From: Pseudomaricurvus alcaniphilus
GTDB lineage: Bacteria; Pseudomonadota; Gammaproteobacteria; Pseudomonadales; Cellvibrionaceae
NCBI RefSeq assembly: GCF_011440395.1
Contig: NZ_JAAOIX010000017.1
Span: 1-45,108 of the forward strand
Reading direction: 5' to 3'
DNA: 45,108 nt
The position numbers and the translations under genes are program-made. The first letter of the stretch is position 1; every line of letters starts with the position of its first letter. Under the pieces are notes generated by a model that saw only the letters and a program-made list of their open reading frames with translations, did no database searches and had not been told where the DNA came from. Shown here piece by piece: positions 8,344 to 16,237 of the stretch.

Positions 8344-11076
8344 ATGCCCAAAAAATCAACCCATAAAATACCCTCCGGCTGGAACTCAACTGATCAGGAT
8401 GAAATCGCCCGCCGGATAGTCAGGGCGGAGCAGGAAAACTTTGCGATCAGCAGAAAATCCGGTGAGGATAAAGTGTTCACTGACTGGCTGGTCAGCCGGC
8501 CCGAGGGCGGTGCCTACCAAGTCGAGATACGCTCGATGGATACTCCCATAAACAGCTGCGCCTGCAAGGACTTCCAGGTCAATGGCCTGGGCACCTGCAA
8601 ACATATCGAAGCGGTGCTGCTGAATATGAACAAACGCCGGTATCGGCAGGGGCAGCCGGCCAATACCAAGGTGGAGATTTACCGGGATGGCCGCGATGGT
8701 CGGATCAAAATCCGTTACCCCGCCACCCTGCGCAAGAATACGCGAATCAGACAACTGCTTCGCGCTTACTTCGACGAAACAGACAGCTTGTACGGCGACC
8801 CACTGCAGTCCATGGCGGCGCTGCGCGACCGGCTGAGCAATGAAACCCAACGTGTGCGCCAGCAACTGCGCATTTCTGTCCACTTGCAGGAGTGGTTGAA
8901 GCAACTGCAGCGGGCCGCAGACCAGCGCGCAACGCAGCGCCGGTTTAGACGGGATCTACACAGCGGCCGAACCAGCCTGGATGTGGTCAAACTACCCCTG
9001 TATCCCTATCAGCAAGAGGGCATGATGCACCTGGCCTTTACCGGCCGTGCCCTGCTGGCCGATGAAATGGGTTTGGGTAAAACCGTGCAGGCCATCGCCG
9101 GCGCGGAATTGTTGAACCGGCTGGACCCGCTGCAAAAGGTACTCGTCATCTCCCCTGCATCGCTGAAAAGTGAGTGGCTGGAGCAAATTGACAAATTCTC
9201 GGATCTCAGCGCGCACATCATTCAGGGGTCACGGAAAAACCGCTACGCTCTCTATCGCCAACCCGCCTTTTTCTACCTCGCGAATTATGAGCAAATGCTC
9301 TACGACGGGGATTTTATCAACAAGGTGTTAAAGCCAGACCTGATTATTCTGGATGAAGCACAACGGATTAAGAACTGGCAGACCAAAACCGCCGCCGCCA
9401 TCAAGGCGTTGCATAGCCCCTATGCGTTTGTGCTGACCGGCACGCCGCTGGAAAATCGCATCGACGAGATCTATTCCATTGTCCAGTTTCTCGATCCGGG
9501 GCTGTTCGGGCCTTTATTCCGCTTCAACAGGGATTTCCATCAACTGGATGACAAGGGTCAGGCCATCGGCTACAAAAACCTGGATCGCATGCACGAGCGC
9601 TTGCAACCCATCATGCTGCGGCGGCGCAAGGAAGATGTTGAAGGCGAATTGCCGCCGCGCAGCATCCATCACTATTATGTTCCCATGTCCCGGGAGCAGA
9701 GCGATCTTTATGAAGAACATTACAGAACCGTGGCGCAGTTAAGCGCCACCGCCAAGAAACGCCCCTTAACGAAAAAAGAACGCGACCTGTTAATGCTCTC
9801 GCTGAGCTGTATGCGCATGACCTGCGACAGCGCTTATATTCTGGACCAAACAACTCAGGCCTCCCCCAAACTTGATGAACTGGAACGGATACTGGCGGAA
9901 CTGCCCGGCGATTCCACCCACAAGATCATCGTCTTCTCGGAATGGGAGCGTATGCTGAATCTGCTGGCGCATCGGCTGGCCAAAGCCGGCATCGATTACG
10001 CCTGGCATACCGGCAGCCTTACCCCCAAAAAACGCCGCCAACAGATCAATCGCTTCAAACATGACCCGCAGTGCCGCCTGTTTCTGGCCACCGATTCGGC
10101 GGCGACCGGACTCAACCTGCAAATCGCCCGTGTTGTCGTCAATCTCGACTTGCCCTGGAATCCCGCCAAACTGGAACAACGGATCGCCCGCGCCTGGCGC
10201 AAGCACCAAAAACATCCGGTGTCGGTGATCAATCTGGTCAGTGAACACACCATCGAGCACCGTATGCTCGATGTGCTGCGCCACAAGACGAGCCTTGCCG
10301 ACGCAGTGGTCGACGGTGCCCCTGACGGCACTGAGATGGACATTAGCGTCGGTCGCGGTGCCTTTATGGAACGTCTCAACGGACTGCTGTCCACGCCCGC
10401 GCCACGGCGCACCGCGTTCGAGCGACTGACCGAAATTGTTTTCGCCGACCTCGGCGACAAGCTCCAGCACCTGGAACAGCGCGGCAATACCCTATTGGCG
10501 GTGACCGACGACACAGACCCAGAACTCCCCCGTCAATTGCAGCAATACATCGGCGAGCACTATCAGGGCTCTTCGCCCCATCTGGAAACGCTGGACCGCA
10601 AAACTTATGAAACCCTGCAACGCCTGGCTGAGGCTGGTGTTATCCAGTTCACCCAAGCCGCCCAAAACGGTGCCAATACAGTAAACAGTGATCAACAAAA
10701 GGCCTTGCGAGAGCAACAACGCCGCGAAGGTCAAATCCGGAAATACCTTGAACTTGCAGCAGAGAAAAAACGCATGGCCCAACTACTGACAGAAGGCAGG
10801 TTTATCAGAGAGGCACTCGCCCCCATAAATGCTGCCCTGGATGCTGCGCTGTCGGCAGCTGCTTTGAAAACCGGTGAAAACACCGACGCGCCCGTCAATA
10901 TGTCGCAGGTCAACCAACTGCAAACCGCCTTCCAGCTACCCGGCCAGACAACGTCACTGGTAGCAACCTTGCGACATGAGCGTGACAGCCTCAGTGAAGC
11001 TGCCGCAAAAGAAAGTCTCGCATCAGCAAGCAAAGTACTGGATGCCATACAGGCAGCCATGCAGTCTTCTGCTTAG
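8344..11076 (+). CDS. SWIM zinc-finger SNF2-family helicase
   Basis: 910 residues. A SWIM zinc finger (C-x-C...C-x-H: NSCACKDF to GTCKHIEAVL, about 70-95) precedes a full SWI2/SNF2 ATPase: Walker A DEMGLGKT (about 240-247), DEAQ Walker B (about 335-340), LTGTPLENR motif III, and in the second RecA lobe IIVFSEWERM, ATDSAATGLNLQ and the arginine finger region QRIARAWRKHQ. The last ~260 residues are helical. Such proteins translocate on double-stranded DNA and remodel bound proteins; related SNF2 proteins are components of several phage defence systems (for example DISARM drmD). Follows the SEC-C gene; no nuclease is fused or adjacent. Confidence 0.88.
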   Translation: MPKKSTHKIPSGWNSTDQDEIARRIVRAEQENFAISRKSGEDKVFTDWLVSRPEGGAYQVEIRSMDTPINSCACKDFQVNGLGTCKHIEAVLLNMNKRRYRQGQPANTKVEIYRDGRDGRIKIRYPATLRKNTRIRQLLRAYFDETDSLYGDPLQSMAALRDRLSNETQRVRQQLRISVHLQEWLKQLQRAADQRATQRRFRRDLHSGRTSLDVVKLPLYPYQQEGMMHLAFTGRALLADEMGLGKTVQAIAGAELLNRLDPLQKVLVISPASLKSEWLEQIDKFSDLSAHIIQGSRKNRYALYRQPAFFYLANYEQMLYDGDFINKVLKPDLIILDEAQRIKNWQTKTAAAIKALHSPYAFVLTGTPLENRIDEIYSIVQFLDPGLFGPLFRFNRDFHQLDDKGQAIGYKNLDRMHERLQPIMLRRRKEDVEGELPPRSIHHYYVPMSREQSDLYEEHYRTVAQLSATAKKRPLTKKERDLLMLSLSCMRMTCDSAYILDQTTQASPKLDELERILAELPGDSTHKIIVFSEWERMLNLLAHRLAKAGIDYAWHTGSLTPKKRRQQINRFKHDPQCRLFLATDSAATGLNLQIARVVVNLDLPWNPAKLEQRIARAWRKHQKHPVSVINLVSEHTIEHRMLDVLRHKTSLADAVVDGAPDGTEMDISVGRGAFMERLNGLLSTPAPRRTAFERLTEIVFADLGDKLQHLEQRGNTLLAVTDDTDPELPRQLQQYIGEHYQGSSPHLETLDRKTYETLQRLAEAGVIQFTQAAQNGANTVNSDQQKALREQQRREGQIRKYLELAAEKKRMAQLLTEGRFIREALAPINAALDAALSAAALKTGENTDAPVNMSQVNQLQTAFQLPGQTTSLVATLRHERDSLSEAAAKESLASASKVLDAIQAAMQSSA

Positions 11077-11139
11077 TTGGTTTCATGACGTACTGTTGAA
11101 TCAATAACCCCGCGAGAGTGGCATCGCCCATTCGAGTAT

Positions 11140-12159
11140 ATGAAGAGATCGGCTATTCGAGGATTTGACGAAACCTTGCATCTGCAAGGTGTTAGCGCTC
11201 GCACTCCATTCCTGGTTGCAGCATTCCTGTGTTTCGTTCTGACAGGTTGTAGCAGCTATGGGCTGATTAGCGCTGCACCGGAGCAATCGCGTCCTGTGGT
11301 TGTCGAGTTTACTGAAGGTCAACTCCTCGGCTGGACAGATGTTCCGGCGAATGCGTATTTTGTACCTGAAAGTCAGCTGGTAATTGTCGGCCAGCCTGAA
11401 CAAGTTGGTAATGTTCCTGACACGGGCCGACCTGGCTGGGTTAGCGCCACCGTGGCAGCAGCCGTTCTCATGGGTGGGGGCGGGACAGGCGGAAGGGTTC
11501 TGGGAGGCACAGGCAAGATCAATCTTGAGGGCATGGAAGAAGTCGCGCGCATTAATCTAACTACATTGGCAACTCACATGGCACGAGAAATCATCAACAC
11601 CAACCAATTTGCAGACTTTTTTGTAACGTCGAAAGCTCCGTCTCTTCCGGTGCTCTCGGTATTTACAACAGTGATCCTGACCTATGTGAACGACAGCGAT
11701 GCCATCCCGTTCATACTTCTGAAGGCGAGCCTTTCGGACTCTTCCGGACAATCAGAAGTTTGGGCAACACGATATTTTGTCTCCTCCGGAAAGCCCATCC
11801 CCGTAACCGGAGAAGGCAGTTGGGCAGAACTGGGACCAGCTGGGATTGAGAGTGCGTTAGCGCCAGACCTGAAACGTAGTATCAATTTTATGCTCTCCGA
11901 TATTTCCAGCCCGAAAGCTCGTAATGACAACGATCTTTACATGATCCAGAGTCGATTCCCTTATTTGAAAGAGCGCATACAGACTGTTGGTCACATATTG
12001 GATGAAGACAGTCAGTCGATCTACTTTGCACCGAAGATCGATGATTCAATGGCTTTTTCTGGAATCCACATCCTGGATAAATCGGTAACAAAATATCGTG
12101 AAGCCATCAAAGGCGACGGAGGAATTGCAGGTTTTAGAGTCCTGAAAGAACGGGACTGA
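11140..12159 (+). CDS. Predicted lipoprotein of unknown function
   Basis: 339 residues. Residues 1-36 form a lipoprotein signal: a long basic start, hydrophobic PFLVAAFLCFVL, and lipobox L-T-G-C with Cys37 as the lipidation site. A glycine-rich stretch follows (VLMGGGGTGGRVLGGTG, around 110-125). The rest shows mixed alpha/beta character with no named domain. It begins 63 bases after the helicase stop, on the same strand, but a lipoprotein is an unlikely helicase partner, so co-function is doubtful. The start is uncertain because no clear ribosome binding site precedes the ATG. Confidence 0.65.
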   Translation: MKRSAIRGFDETLHLQGVSARTPFLVAAFLCFVLTGCSSYGLISAAPEQSRPVVVEFTEGQLLGWTDVPANAYFVPESQLVIVGQPEQVGNVPDTGRPGWVSATVAAAVLMGGGGTGGRVLGGTGKINLEGMEEVARINLTTLATHMAREIINTNQFADFFVTSKAPSLPVLSVFTTVILTYVNDSDAIPFILLKASLSDSSGQSEVWATRYFVSSGKPIPVTGEGSWAELGPAGIESALAPDLKRSINFMLSDISSPKARNDNDLYMIQSRFPYLKERIQTVGHILDEDSQSIYFAPKIDDSMAFSGIHILDKSVTKYREAIKGDGGIAGFRVLKERD

Positions 12160-12170
12160 CAGGTGGAACT

Positions 12171-12368
12171 GTGCTTAACACGAAATGCCCTAAGCAACCG
12201 GTTCGATTGGCAGCAATACCTCGCCTGGTTACTAAAAAATTGCTCGCATGGATCAGATCCGTCTTTAGAAGACTGAGTGCGTCAAATTGGGGGGGGAACT
12301 CGTATGAAATACTTTATCAGATTATCTACGGAACGAGCGCAGGAATATTAATTATCGCTATACCATGA
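12171..12368 (+). CDS. Possible small hypothetical protein
   Basis: 65 residues from a GTG, with AGGTGG eight bases before. Contains a short hydrophobic C-terminus (YGTSAGILIIAIP). Its 3' end runs into the ATACCAT repeat at 12360. No homology recognised; it may well be a chance frame. Confidence 0.2.
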   Translation: MLNTKCPKQPVRLAAIPRLVTKKLLAWIRSVFRRLSASNWGGNSYEILYQIIYGTSAGILIIAIP

Positions 12369-12378
12369 AAAATACCAT
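12360..12378 (+). repeat. ATACCAT-GAAAA-ATACCAT direct repeat (site 2)
   Basis: Exact copy of the 19-mer found at 1946, 14660 and 18742. The following bases (GTTCGGAAATTCTTCTCC) resemble those after the 14660 copy (GCTCAGAAATTTCTTGTA), so these two form a subtype. Confidence 0.7.
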
Positions 12379-12442
12379 GTTCGGAAATTCTTCTCCAAAC
12401 CTAAGGACTTTGCACTCTCTCGACCGAACACAGCGAACTGGC

Positions 12443-12520
12443 CTATGCGCAGCAATCACTGCGCATAGAATCGATTATTGCGCATAAACATGTTTTAATT
12501 GCGCAAAGCTTCAATGCGCA
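12443..12520. promoter_or_regulatory. Array of five TGCGCA sites upstream of the HTH-Fic fragment
   Basis: TGCGCA occurs at 12446, 12460, 12479, 12500 and 12515. The first two lie in a perfect 10-bp inverted repeat, CTATGCGCAG-CAATCA-CTGCGCATAG (12443-12468). The array ends 12 bases before the ATG at 12533, where promoter and operator would be. Most likely the operator of the HTH-containing product. Confidence 0.55.
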
Positions 12521-12532
12521 ACCTACTCGCTC

Positions 12533-12994
12533 ATGGCAAAGCCAATCCCTGAAAAGGAACTGCACGAAATCGAGGCGGTCGTATCCGCTCACCCGGAGGG
12601 CATCGGAATTCAAGCTATTCTGGATGCGCTCAAGGTATCCCTGCCTCGACGCACACTCCAGTACCGCTTGAAGTACCTGGTGGATGAAGGTCGACTCATC
12701 AAAACCGGAGAAAAGCGGTGGGCCAGGTACATGCCCAAGGGTGCCGACCACAGGGACAACGTTCAGATAGCACTCCGAGAACAACCAACAGACGGCATAC
12801 AGTTCTCCCGCCCAGCCGCCGAAATCCGGAAAATCATACGCAAGCCTCTGCAGTCGCGAACGCCGGTAGGGTATGAGCGCAACTTCCTTGACCGATACCG
12901 ACCCAATCACACGGCCTATCTGGGAAAAGCCGAGCGCGCGCACCTGCTGAAAATAGGTACTCCCTCCTATTACTCTTTATTATCAATAAGTTAA
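12533..12994 (+). pseudogene. HTH-Fic protein truncated before its Fic core
   Basis: 153 residues. Residues 1-65 form a winged helix-turn-helix (IQAILDALKVSLPRRTLQYR, then YLVDEGRLIKTGEKRWARY). Residues about 100-145 match the linker of HTH-Fic proteins: A-E-I-R-K-I-I-R-K-P-L, R-T-P-V-G-Y-E-R-N-F-L-D-R-Y-R-P-N, T-A-Y-L. The Fic catalytic domain that should follow, with HPFxDGNGR, is missing: the frame ends in TTTATTATCAATAAGTTAAA, which resembles island repeat sequence at 14622-14642. The gene was therefore probably cut by recombination within a repeat. The intact HTH portion may still be made and bind the TGCGCA array. Confidence 0.7.
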
Positions 12995-13115
12995 ATCATC
13001 GAATTTGTAAACTTTCGGCGTCCACACCCCTCCGGATCACTGGGTGAGCACTGACTGAAAGTCCTTCGCGAGCGGATAGAGCCATAAATCCTTAATCGGC
13101 ACACTCTGAAGAGAA
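12995..13115. other. Intergenic gap, no feature recognised
   Basis: Separates the truncated HTH-Fic from the convergent Fic gene. It starts with repeat-like sequence shared with 14630-14650; nothing else could be assigned. Confidence 0.4.
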
Positions 13116-14261
13116 TCATTTCCTCATCAGGCCAGACTGAGCCGGTTCCACGATCGTCAACTCATATCGGGTTGTTCTGCCACCACCCGGTAACGGGATG
13201 ATGATACCCTTGGCGACCAGGTCAGAAAGATCACGGCTGGCTGTTCGATTCGGACACTTGGTAATCGCTCCATATTTTTTGGTCGTTATTCCGCCTTCAA
13301 AGCCCTTTCGACCTTCAGCGAATACCCGCGACACCATCCTGGCCTGCCGGTCACTCAGCTGGTCACCATAGACTTCGTAGAATCGTGTCTTGGCCAATAC
13401 AAAACCCACCTCTTCCCTGGCAATCTCCTGTGCCTTGATTATTGTGTCTGCAAAATAATCCAGCCAAACATTAACATCCAGGCTTCCTCGACTCGCTTTC
13501 TCCAGTTGCAGATAATAGGTTTTTTTATCCCCTTCTATCGCCGTGGCAAGACAGGCCGTGGTTGGATAACCAAGAAACTGGGAAAGCGCATGGTCAGCAA
13601 TTGCCCTGCCGACTCGACCATTACCATCATCGAAGGGGTGAATCACCTCGAACCAAAGATGAGCAATACCTGCTCTTGCGATCCCGTGTATTGTCTTATC
13701 CCCGCTCAAAGGACTGGTTTGGTTGTACCAGTCGATAAGCCTCGCCATTTCATCAGGCACCAAAGTCGCTGGTGGGGCCTCATAGTGAACCTTTTCCCGC
13801 CCGTAAGGCCCGCTCACGATTTGCATCGGTGAAGGATCGTTACGATATGCGCCACGCAGAATAGTGGTGTAGCGCTGCTCCGGGACAGCCATGGACTGCC
13901 ACTTGCCCAGCAGGTCATGCGTCAGGGATGTTTGCCAATTCTTGCGAACGCTCACCAGCAGCGATGCAGCCCCGGCAGCTTTCTGATCTGTGTTGTCCGG
14001 TAGCGTATCCGAGGTAATCAAAGAAAGTAGCGATGACCTGACCGATTCCCTGTCCAGATCCTCGCCCTCAATGGCGCTGGTTTTGATGGCCTCGGACAGC
14101 ATCAAGTCAATCGTGGCATCCTCTTGAGACGCCATCGGTAGCGCATCAAAGCTGCCAGCCAGGCGCTCTGAGTTCAGGCGAAATTCAAGTTCCCGATCAT
14201 TGAGCGCGCGATTGTCGTAGCGAAAACCTGGCCAGTCGGGCTGTTGCCATATCCAGTTCAT
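13116..14261 (-). CDS. Fic family adenylyltransferase
   Basis: 381 residues. Starts MNWIWQQPDWPGFRYD, the signature of the DUF4172 domain found at the N-terminus of this Fic class; this decides the start at 14261 over an upstream in-frame start at 14351 that would add unrelated residues. An inhibitory helix motif T-S-A-I-E-G near residue 70 fits (S/T)xxxE(G/N), making it a class II self-inhibited Fic protein. The catalytic motif HPFDDGNGRVGR is complete, so AMPylation activity is expected. A C-terminal winged helix (KYGAITKCPNRTASRDLSDL, then LVAKGIIIPLPGGGRTTRYEL) follows. Targets are unknown. Stands alone; the truncated HTH-Fic neighbour belongs to a different Fic subtype. Confidence 0.9.
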   Translation of the reverse strand: MNWIWQQPDWPGFRYDNRALNDRELEFRLNSERLAGSFDALPMASQEDATIDLMLSEAIKTSAIEGEDLDRESVRSSLLSLITSDTLPDNTDQKAAGAASLLVSVRKNWQTSLTHDLLGKWQSMAVPEQRYTTILRGAYRNDPSPMQIVSGPYGREKVHYEAPPATLVPDEMARLIDWYNQTSPLSGDKTIHGIARAGIAHLWFEVIHPFDDGNGRVGRAIADHALSQFLGYPTTACLATAIEGDKKTYYLQLEKASRGSLDVNVWLDYFADTIIKAQEIAREEVGFVLAKTRFYEVYGDQLSDRQARMVSRVFAEGRKGFEGGITTKKYGAITKCPNRTASRDLSDLVAKGIIIPLPGGGRTTRYELTIVEPAQSGLMRK

Positions 14262-14379
14262 GCGGCACGTCCATGTACCGCACCCTGACGGGCGGCCTTC
14301 GGCCGTGCAAACTGTCTGTCCTGCCACTTTGTCATGGCGCGATTCTAGCACTTATTCGCGCCATTTTAAATGGATATTT

Positions 14380-14604
14380 GGCGTGTTTATAGCCCTAAAT
14401 CACGCCACGCTCGCTCCAAAGGCGATATCTGAGTGCCGACCGCTGACACCATGATTTCGCCAATCTGCCACTCATGGCATCGCTGCTTTTCGTTCTACAG
14501 CGCGCGGAAAATACCATTGGTGATGCAGATTATATTATCAACTGGATTGTTTTTATTACTATTAATCAACCTGTTACGAATTCTTGTCACTCCCACCCGA
14601 TTGT
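14380..14604 (+). repeat. Island boundary-type element, copy B, ending in a guaA-like att site
   Basis: Same layout as copies A and C: 27-bp hairpin-like GGCGTG...CACGCC (14380-14406), ACCATG...CATGGC pair (about 14448-14479), a single ATACCAT (14511-14517), GATGCAGATTATATTATCAA (14522-14541), and finally the guaA 3'-end copy at 14586-14604. From about 14490 it tracks 18725-18847 closely. It lacks one of the two ATACCAT heptamers present in copy C. Confidence 0.65.
14586..14604 (-). other. Candidate att site: diverged duplicate of the guaA 3' end
   Basis: On the minus strand it encodes T-I-G-W-E-stop, against T-I-E-W-E-stop at the real guaA end. Sixteen of 19 bases match 18829-18847; two of the three differences are synonymous third positions. 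That pattern suggests it derives from another guaA allele, as expected when an island brings its own copy of the target end. Confidence 0.65.
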
Positions 14605-14827
14605 AAACAAGACATTTTTTCTATTTATTATCAAAAAGTTAAAAATCATGAAACACCCAATACCATGAAAAATACCATGCTCAGAAATTTCTTGTAAAAA
14701 ATATTTATTTTGAGCGGATGAATGCGCCATTTTACGGCGTATCTGAAGATAATCTCCCAAATCCAGCTTCATCGCCGGCCCTCCAACCCCGCACGCAGAA
14801 AACATCTTCACGTGATAGCCCCTGCTA
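14605..14827. other. Non-coding stretch holding ATACCAT site 3
   Basis: AT-rich sequence between the att-like site and the MbcA-type antitoxin. It includes the 19-mer ATACCATGAAAAATACCAT at 14660-14678. The RES-type toxin gene expected here, downstream of the antitoxin, is not present in any frame. Confidence 0.55.
14660..14678 (+). repeat. ATACCAT-GAAAA-ATACCAT direct repeat (site 3)
   Basis: Exact copy of the island 19-mer, 55 bases after the guaA-like att site and so on the inner side of the 14.6-18.8 kb module. Confidence 0.7.
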
Positions 14828-15232
14828 TTACTCCGAAAGCTGGCTATCGAGAAACTCCCTTATAGCAGCCAAATCGACGACGAAACCACCTAGCATTTTT
14901 TCCATTGGTGCCGAGCCACAGAACATCGGATTGTCATTCGGCGAGTGAAGCCACTGATCGCTGCACTCCGTATCGGGAAAGAGAATCTGTAACGCCCTAT
15001 AAATGCCTAGGATATAACTGGCCCGCTCCAGAAAGTCCCGGGTCAACTTCGCTTTGTCTGGCTGATTTTTCCAATTGTAGAGCGTCTTTTCGTTGCTCAG
15101 ACCCAGCAGAGTCATTTGCTCGTGCCCGCTAAGATGCCACAACGCAAAAATATTGAATATCTCTGGTAGCAAGGAACCAGGTTCGATTGAGTAAGGTTGC
15201 AATAGCTGCCCCAATTCTGCCTTCATATCCAC
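14828..15232 (-). CDS. Orphan MbcA/ParS/Xre-type antitoxin
   Basis: 134 residues. The N-terminal half has an Xre-like helix-turn-helix (TLLGLSNEKTLYNWK, about 40-55). The C-terminal half carries the DUF2384/MbcA signature: W-L-H-S-P-N-D-N-P-M-F-C-G-S-A-P, then M-L-G-G and D-L-A-A-I-R-E-F-L-D. In the family this domain caps a RES-domain toxin (NAD+ phosphorylase) encoded immediately downstream. Here the downstream 220 bases contain only repeat and att-like sequence, so the toxin has been lost or was left on another module. Two palindromic sites directly upstream are probable operators. Confidence 0.85.
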   Translation of the reverse strand: MDMKAELGQLLQPYSIEPGSLLPEIFNIFALWHLSGHEQMTLLGLSNEKTLYNWKNQPDKAKLTRDFLERASYILGIYRALQILFPDTECSDQWLHSPNDNPMFCGSAPMEKMLGGFVVDLAAIREFLDSQLSE

Positions 15233-15241
15233 CCTTTAAAG

Positions 15242-15286
15242 CTGTAACAATACAGTAACACAGACTCTCATACTGTATTGTTACAG
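15242..15286. promoter_or_regulatory. Paired CTGTA-N4-TACAG operators of the MbcA-type antitoxin
   Basis: CTGTAACAATACAG (15242-15255) and CTGTATTGTTACAG (15273-15286) are each palindromic, and together they form a perfect 16-bp inverted repeat (15242-15257 with 15271-15286, 13-base spacer). Their centres are 31 bp apart, about three helical turns. They start 9 bases before the antitoxin ATG at 15232 on the minus strand. Confidence 0.65.
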
Positions 15287-15291
15287 TCAAT

Positions 15292-15380
15292 TACGGGTGC
15301 AACTTACCTCCGACAACAAACTATTTGCCTTTACGGATAAAACCCGTAATACTAATAAATGATTACGGAGATATTCCGTA
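15292..15380 (+). promoter_or_regulatory. Cluster of TACGG/CCGTA half-sites upstream of tacA
   Basis: TACGG at 15292, 15332 and 15364 and CCGTA at 15344 and 15376. The last two form TACGGA-GATAT-TCCGTA (15364-15380); the middle two form TACGG-N7-CCGTA (15332-15348). The cluster lies between the MbcA operator and the GGAGG of the DUF1778 antitoxin. Ribbon-helix-helix antitoxins of this family repress their own promoter, so these are its likely operators. Confidence 0.5.
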
Positions 15381-15400
15381 TCCAGAGTTTGGAGGTCGCC

Positions 15401-15688
15401 ATGTCCAAAATTTTACGTTATGAAATGCAGTGGGATGAAGAAACCTATGCACTGGCAGAGCGCGCTGCACGCGCGTCGGGCTTAACCAGCATCAAGGCCT
15501 ATGTTACGCAATTGGTGAAGCAACATGCGCCTGAGGTATTGGAAGCCTACAGTAGCATCCAACTGGCCAACGCGCAGTTTGATGCCTTTTGCGAGGCTTG
15601 TGACAATCCGCCAGCGCCTACGGCCAAACTCCGTAAGGCGGCACAAGCACTTGACCAAGAGGGCTTCGTGCTGAATGCCAAGCCCTGA
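15401..15688 (+). CDS. tacA: TacA-type (DUF1778) antitoxin
   Basis: 95 residues starting MSKILRYEMQWDEET. The N-terminal ~50 residues match the ribbon-helix-helix part of DUF1778 antitoxins (AERAARASGLTSIKAYV); the C-terminal part, F-D-A-F...P-P-A-P-T-A-K-L-R-K-A, is the segment that wraps the GNAT toxin. ATG 15401 is preceded by GGAGG at 15391-15395, so it is chosen over an upstream in-frame ATG. Overlaps the toxin gene by 14 bases, indicating coupled translation. Confidence 0.88.
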   Translation: MSKILRYEMQWDEETYALAERAARASGLTSIKAYVTQLVKQHAPEVLEAYSSIQLANAQFDAFCEACDNPPAPTAKLRKAAQALDQEGFVLNAKP

Positions 15689-16211
15689 GTTTTTGCCCCT
15701 GGATACCAGGGCGATCAATGTTAAATCATTCGATTGCGGCAAGGATGCCATTAACACCTATCTGCGCCGCTACGCGGCAAAGAATATGGCACTGAACCTC
15801 AACCGGACTTTTGTTCTGCCCTATACACCCGAAGCCTATATCGGCAAAGAAAGCCCAGGAAAATCTCATGTAGCGGCTTATTACACCTTGGCCCATCAGA
15901 CCCTGGTTTGTGAAGAACTACCTGACCCATCCCGACTGCCGCGCTACCCTGTTCCGGTGATCCTGCTTGCTCAACTTGGCATCGACCGACGGTTTCACCG
16001 GCAAGGCTTGGGCGCAAAAACGCTGGTATACGCACTTAGACATGCCTATCAAATAGCAAGCAATCCGAAGGGTATACCCGCTCTGGGCGTTGTTCTCGAT
16101 GTGCTCGACCAGGATGCGTTGGCTTTCTACCAGTCGTTCGACTTCTTCTTACCGTTAACGGACAACCCCATGAAACTGTTCTTGCCTATAACGTCGCTTG
16201 AGTCACTGTAA
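15675..16211 (+). CDS. tacT: TacT-type GNAT acetyltransferase toxin
   Basis: 178 residues with a GNAT fold. The acetyl-CoA pyrophosphate-binding motif is R-R-F-H-R-Q-G-L-G-A (about 107-116), preceded by the beta4 strand VILLAQLGID; the catalytic-type Tyr is in ALAFYQSFDF. TacT toxins acetylate the amino group of aminoacyl-tRNAs and stop translation. Second gene of the tacAT pair, ending 26 bases before the TOTE-type gene. Confidence 0.9.
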   Translation: MPSPEFLPLDTRAINVKSFDCGKDAINTYLRRYAAKNMALNLNRTFVLPYTPEAYIGKESPGKSHVAAYYTLAHQTLVCEELPDPSRLPRYPVPVILLAQLGIDRRFHRQGLGAKTLVYALRHAYQIASNPKGIPALGVVLDVLDQDALAFYQSFDFFLPLTDNPMKLFLPITSLESL

Positions 16212-16237
16212 ACTGGCCTATATCAGACCAAGACGCT

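Noticed and set aside
14587-14811. 74-residue open frame on the minus strand ending T-I-G-W-E
   Set aside because: Only its last five codons match anything (the guaA end). The rest is repeat and spacer, so it is an att-site artefact rather than a gene.
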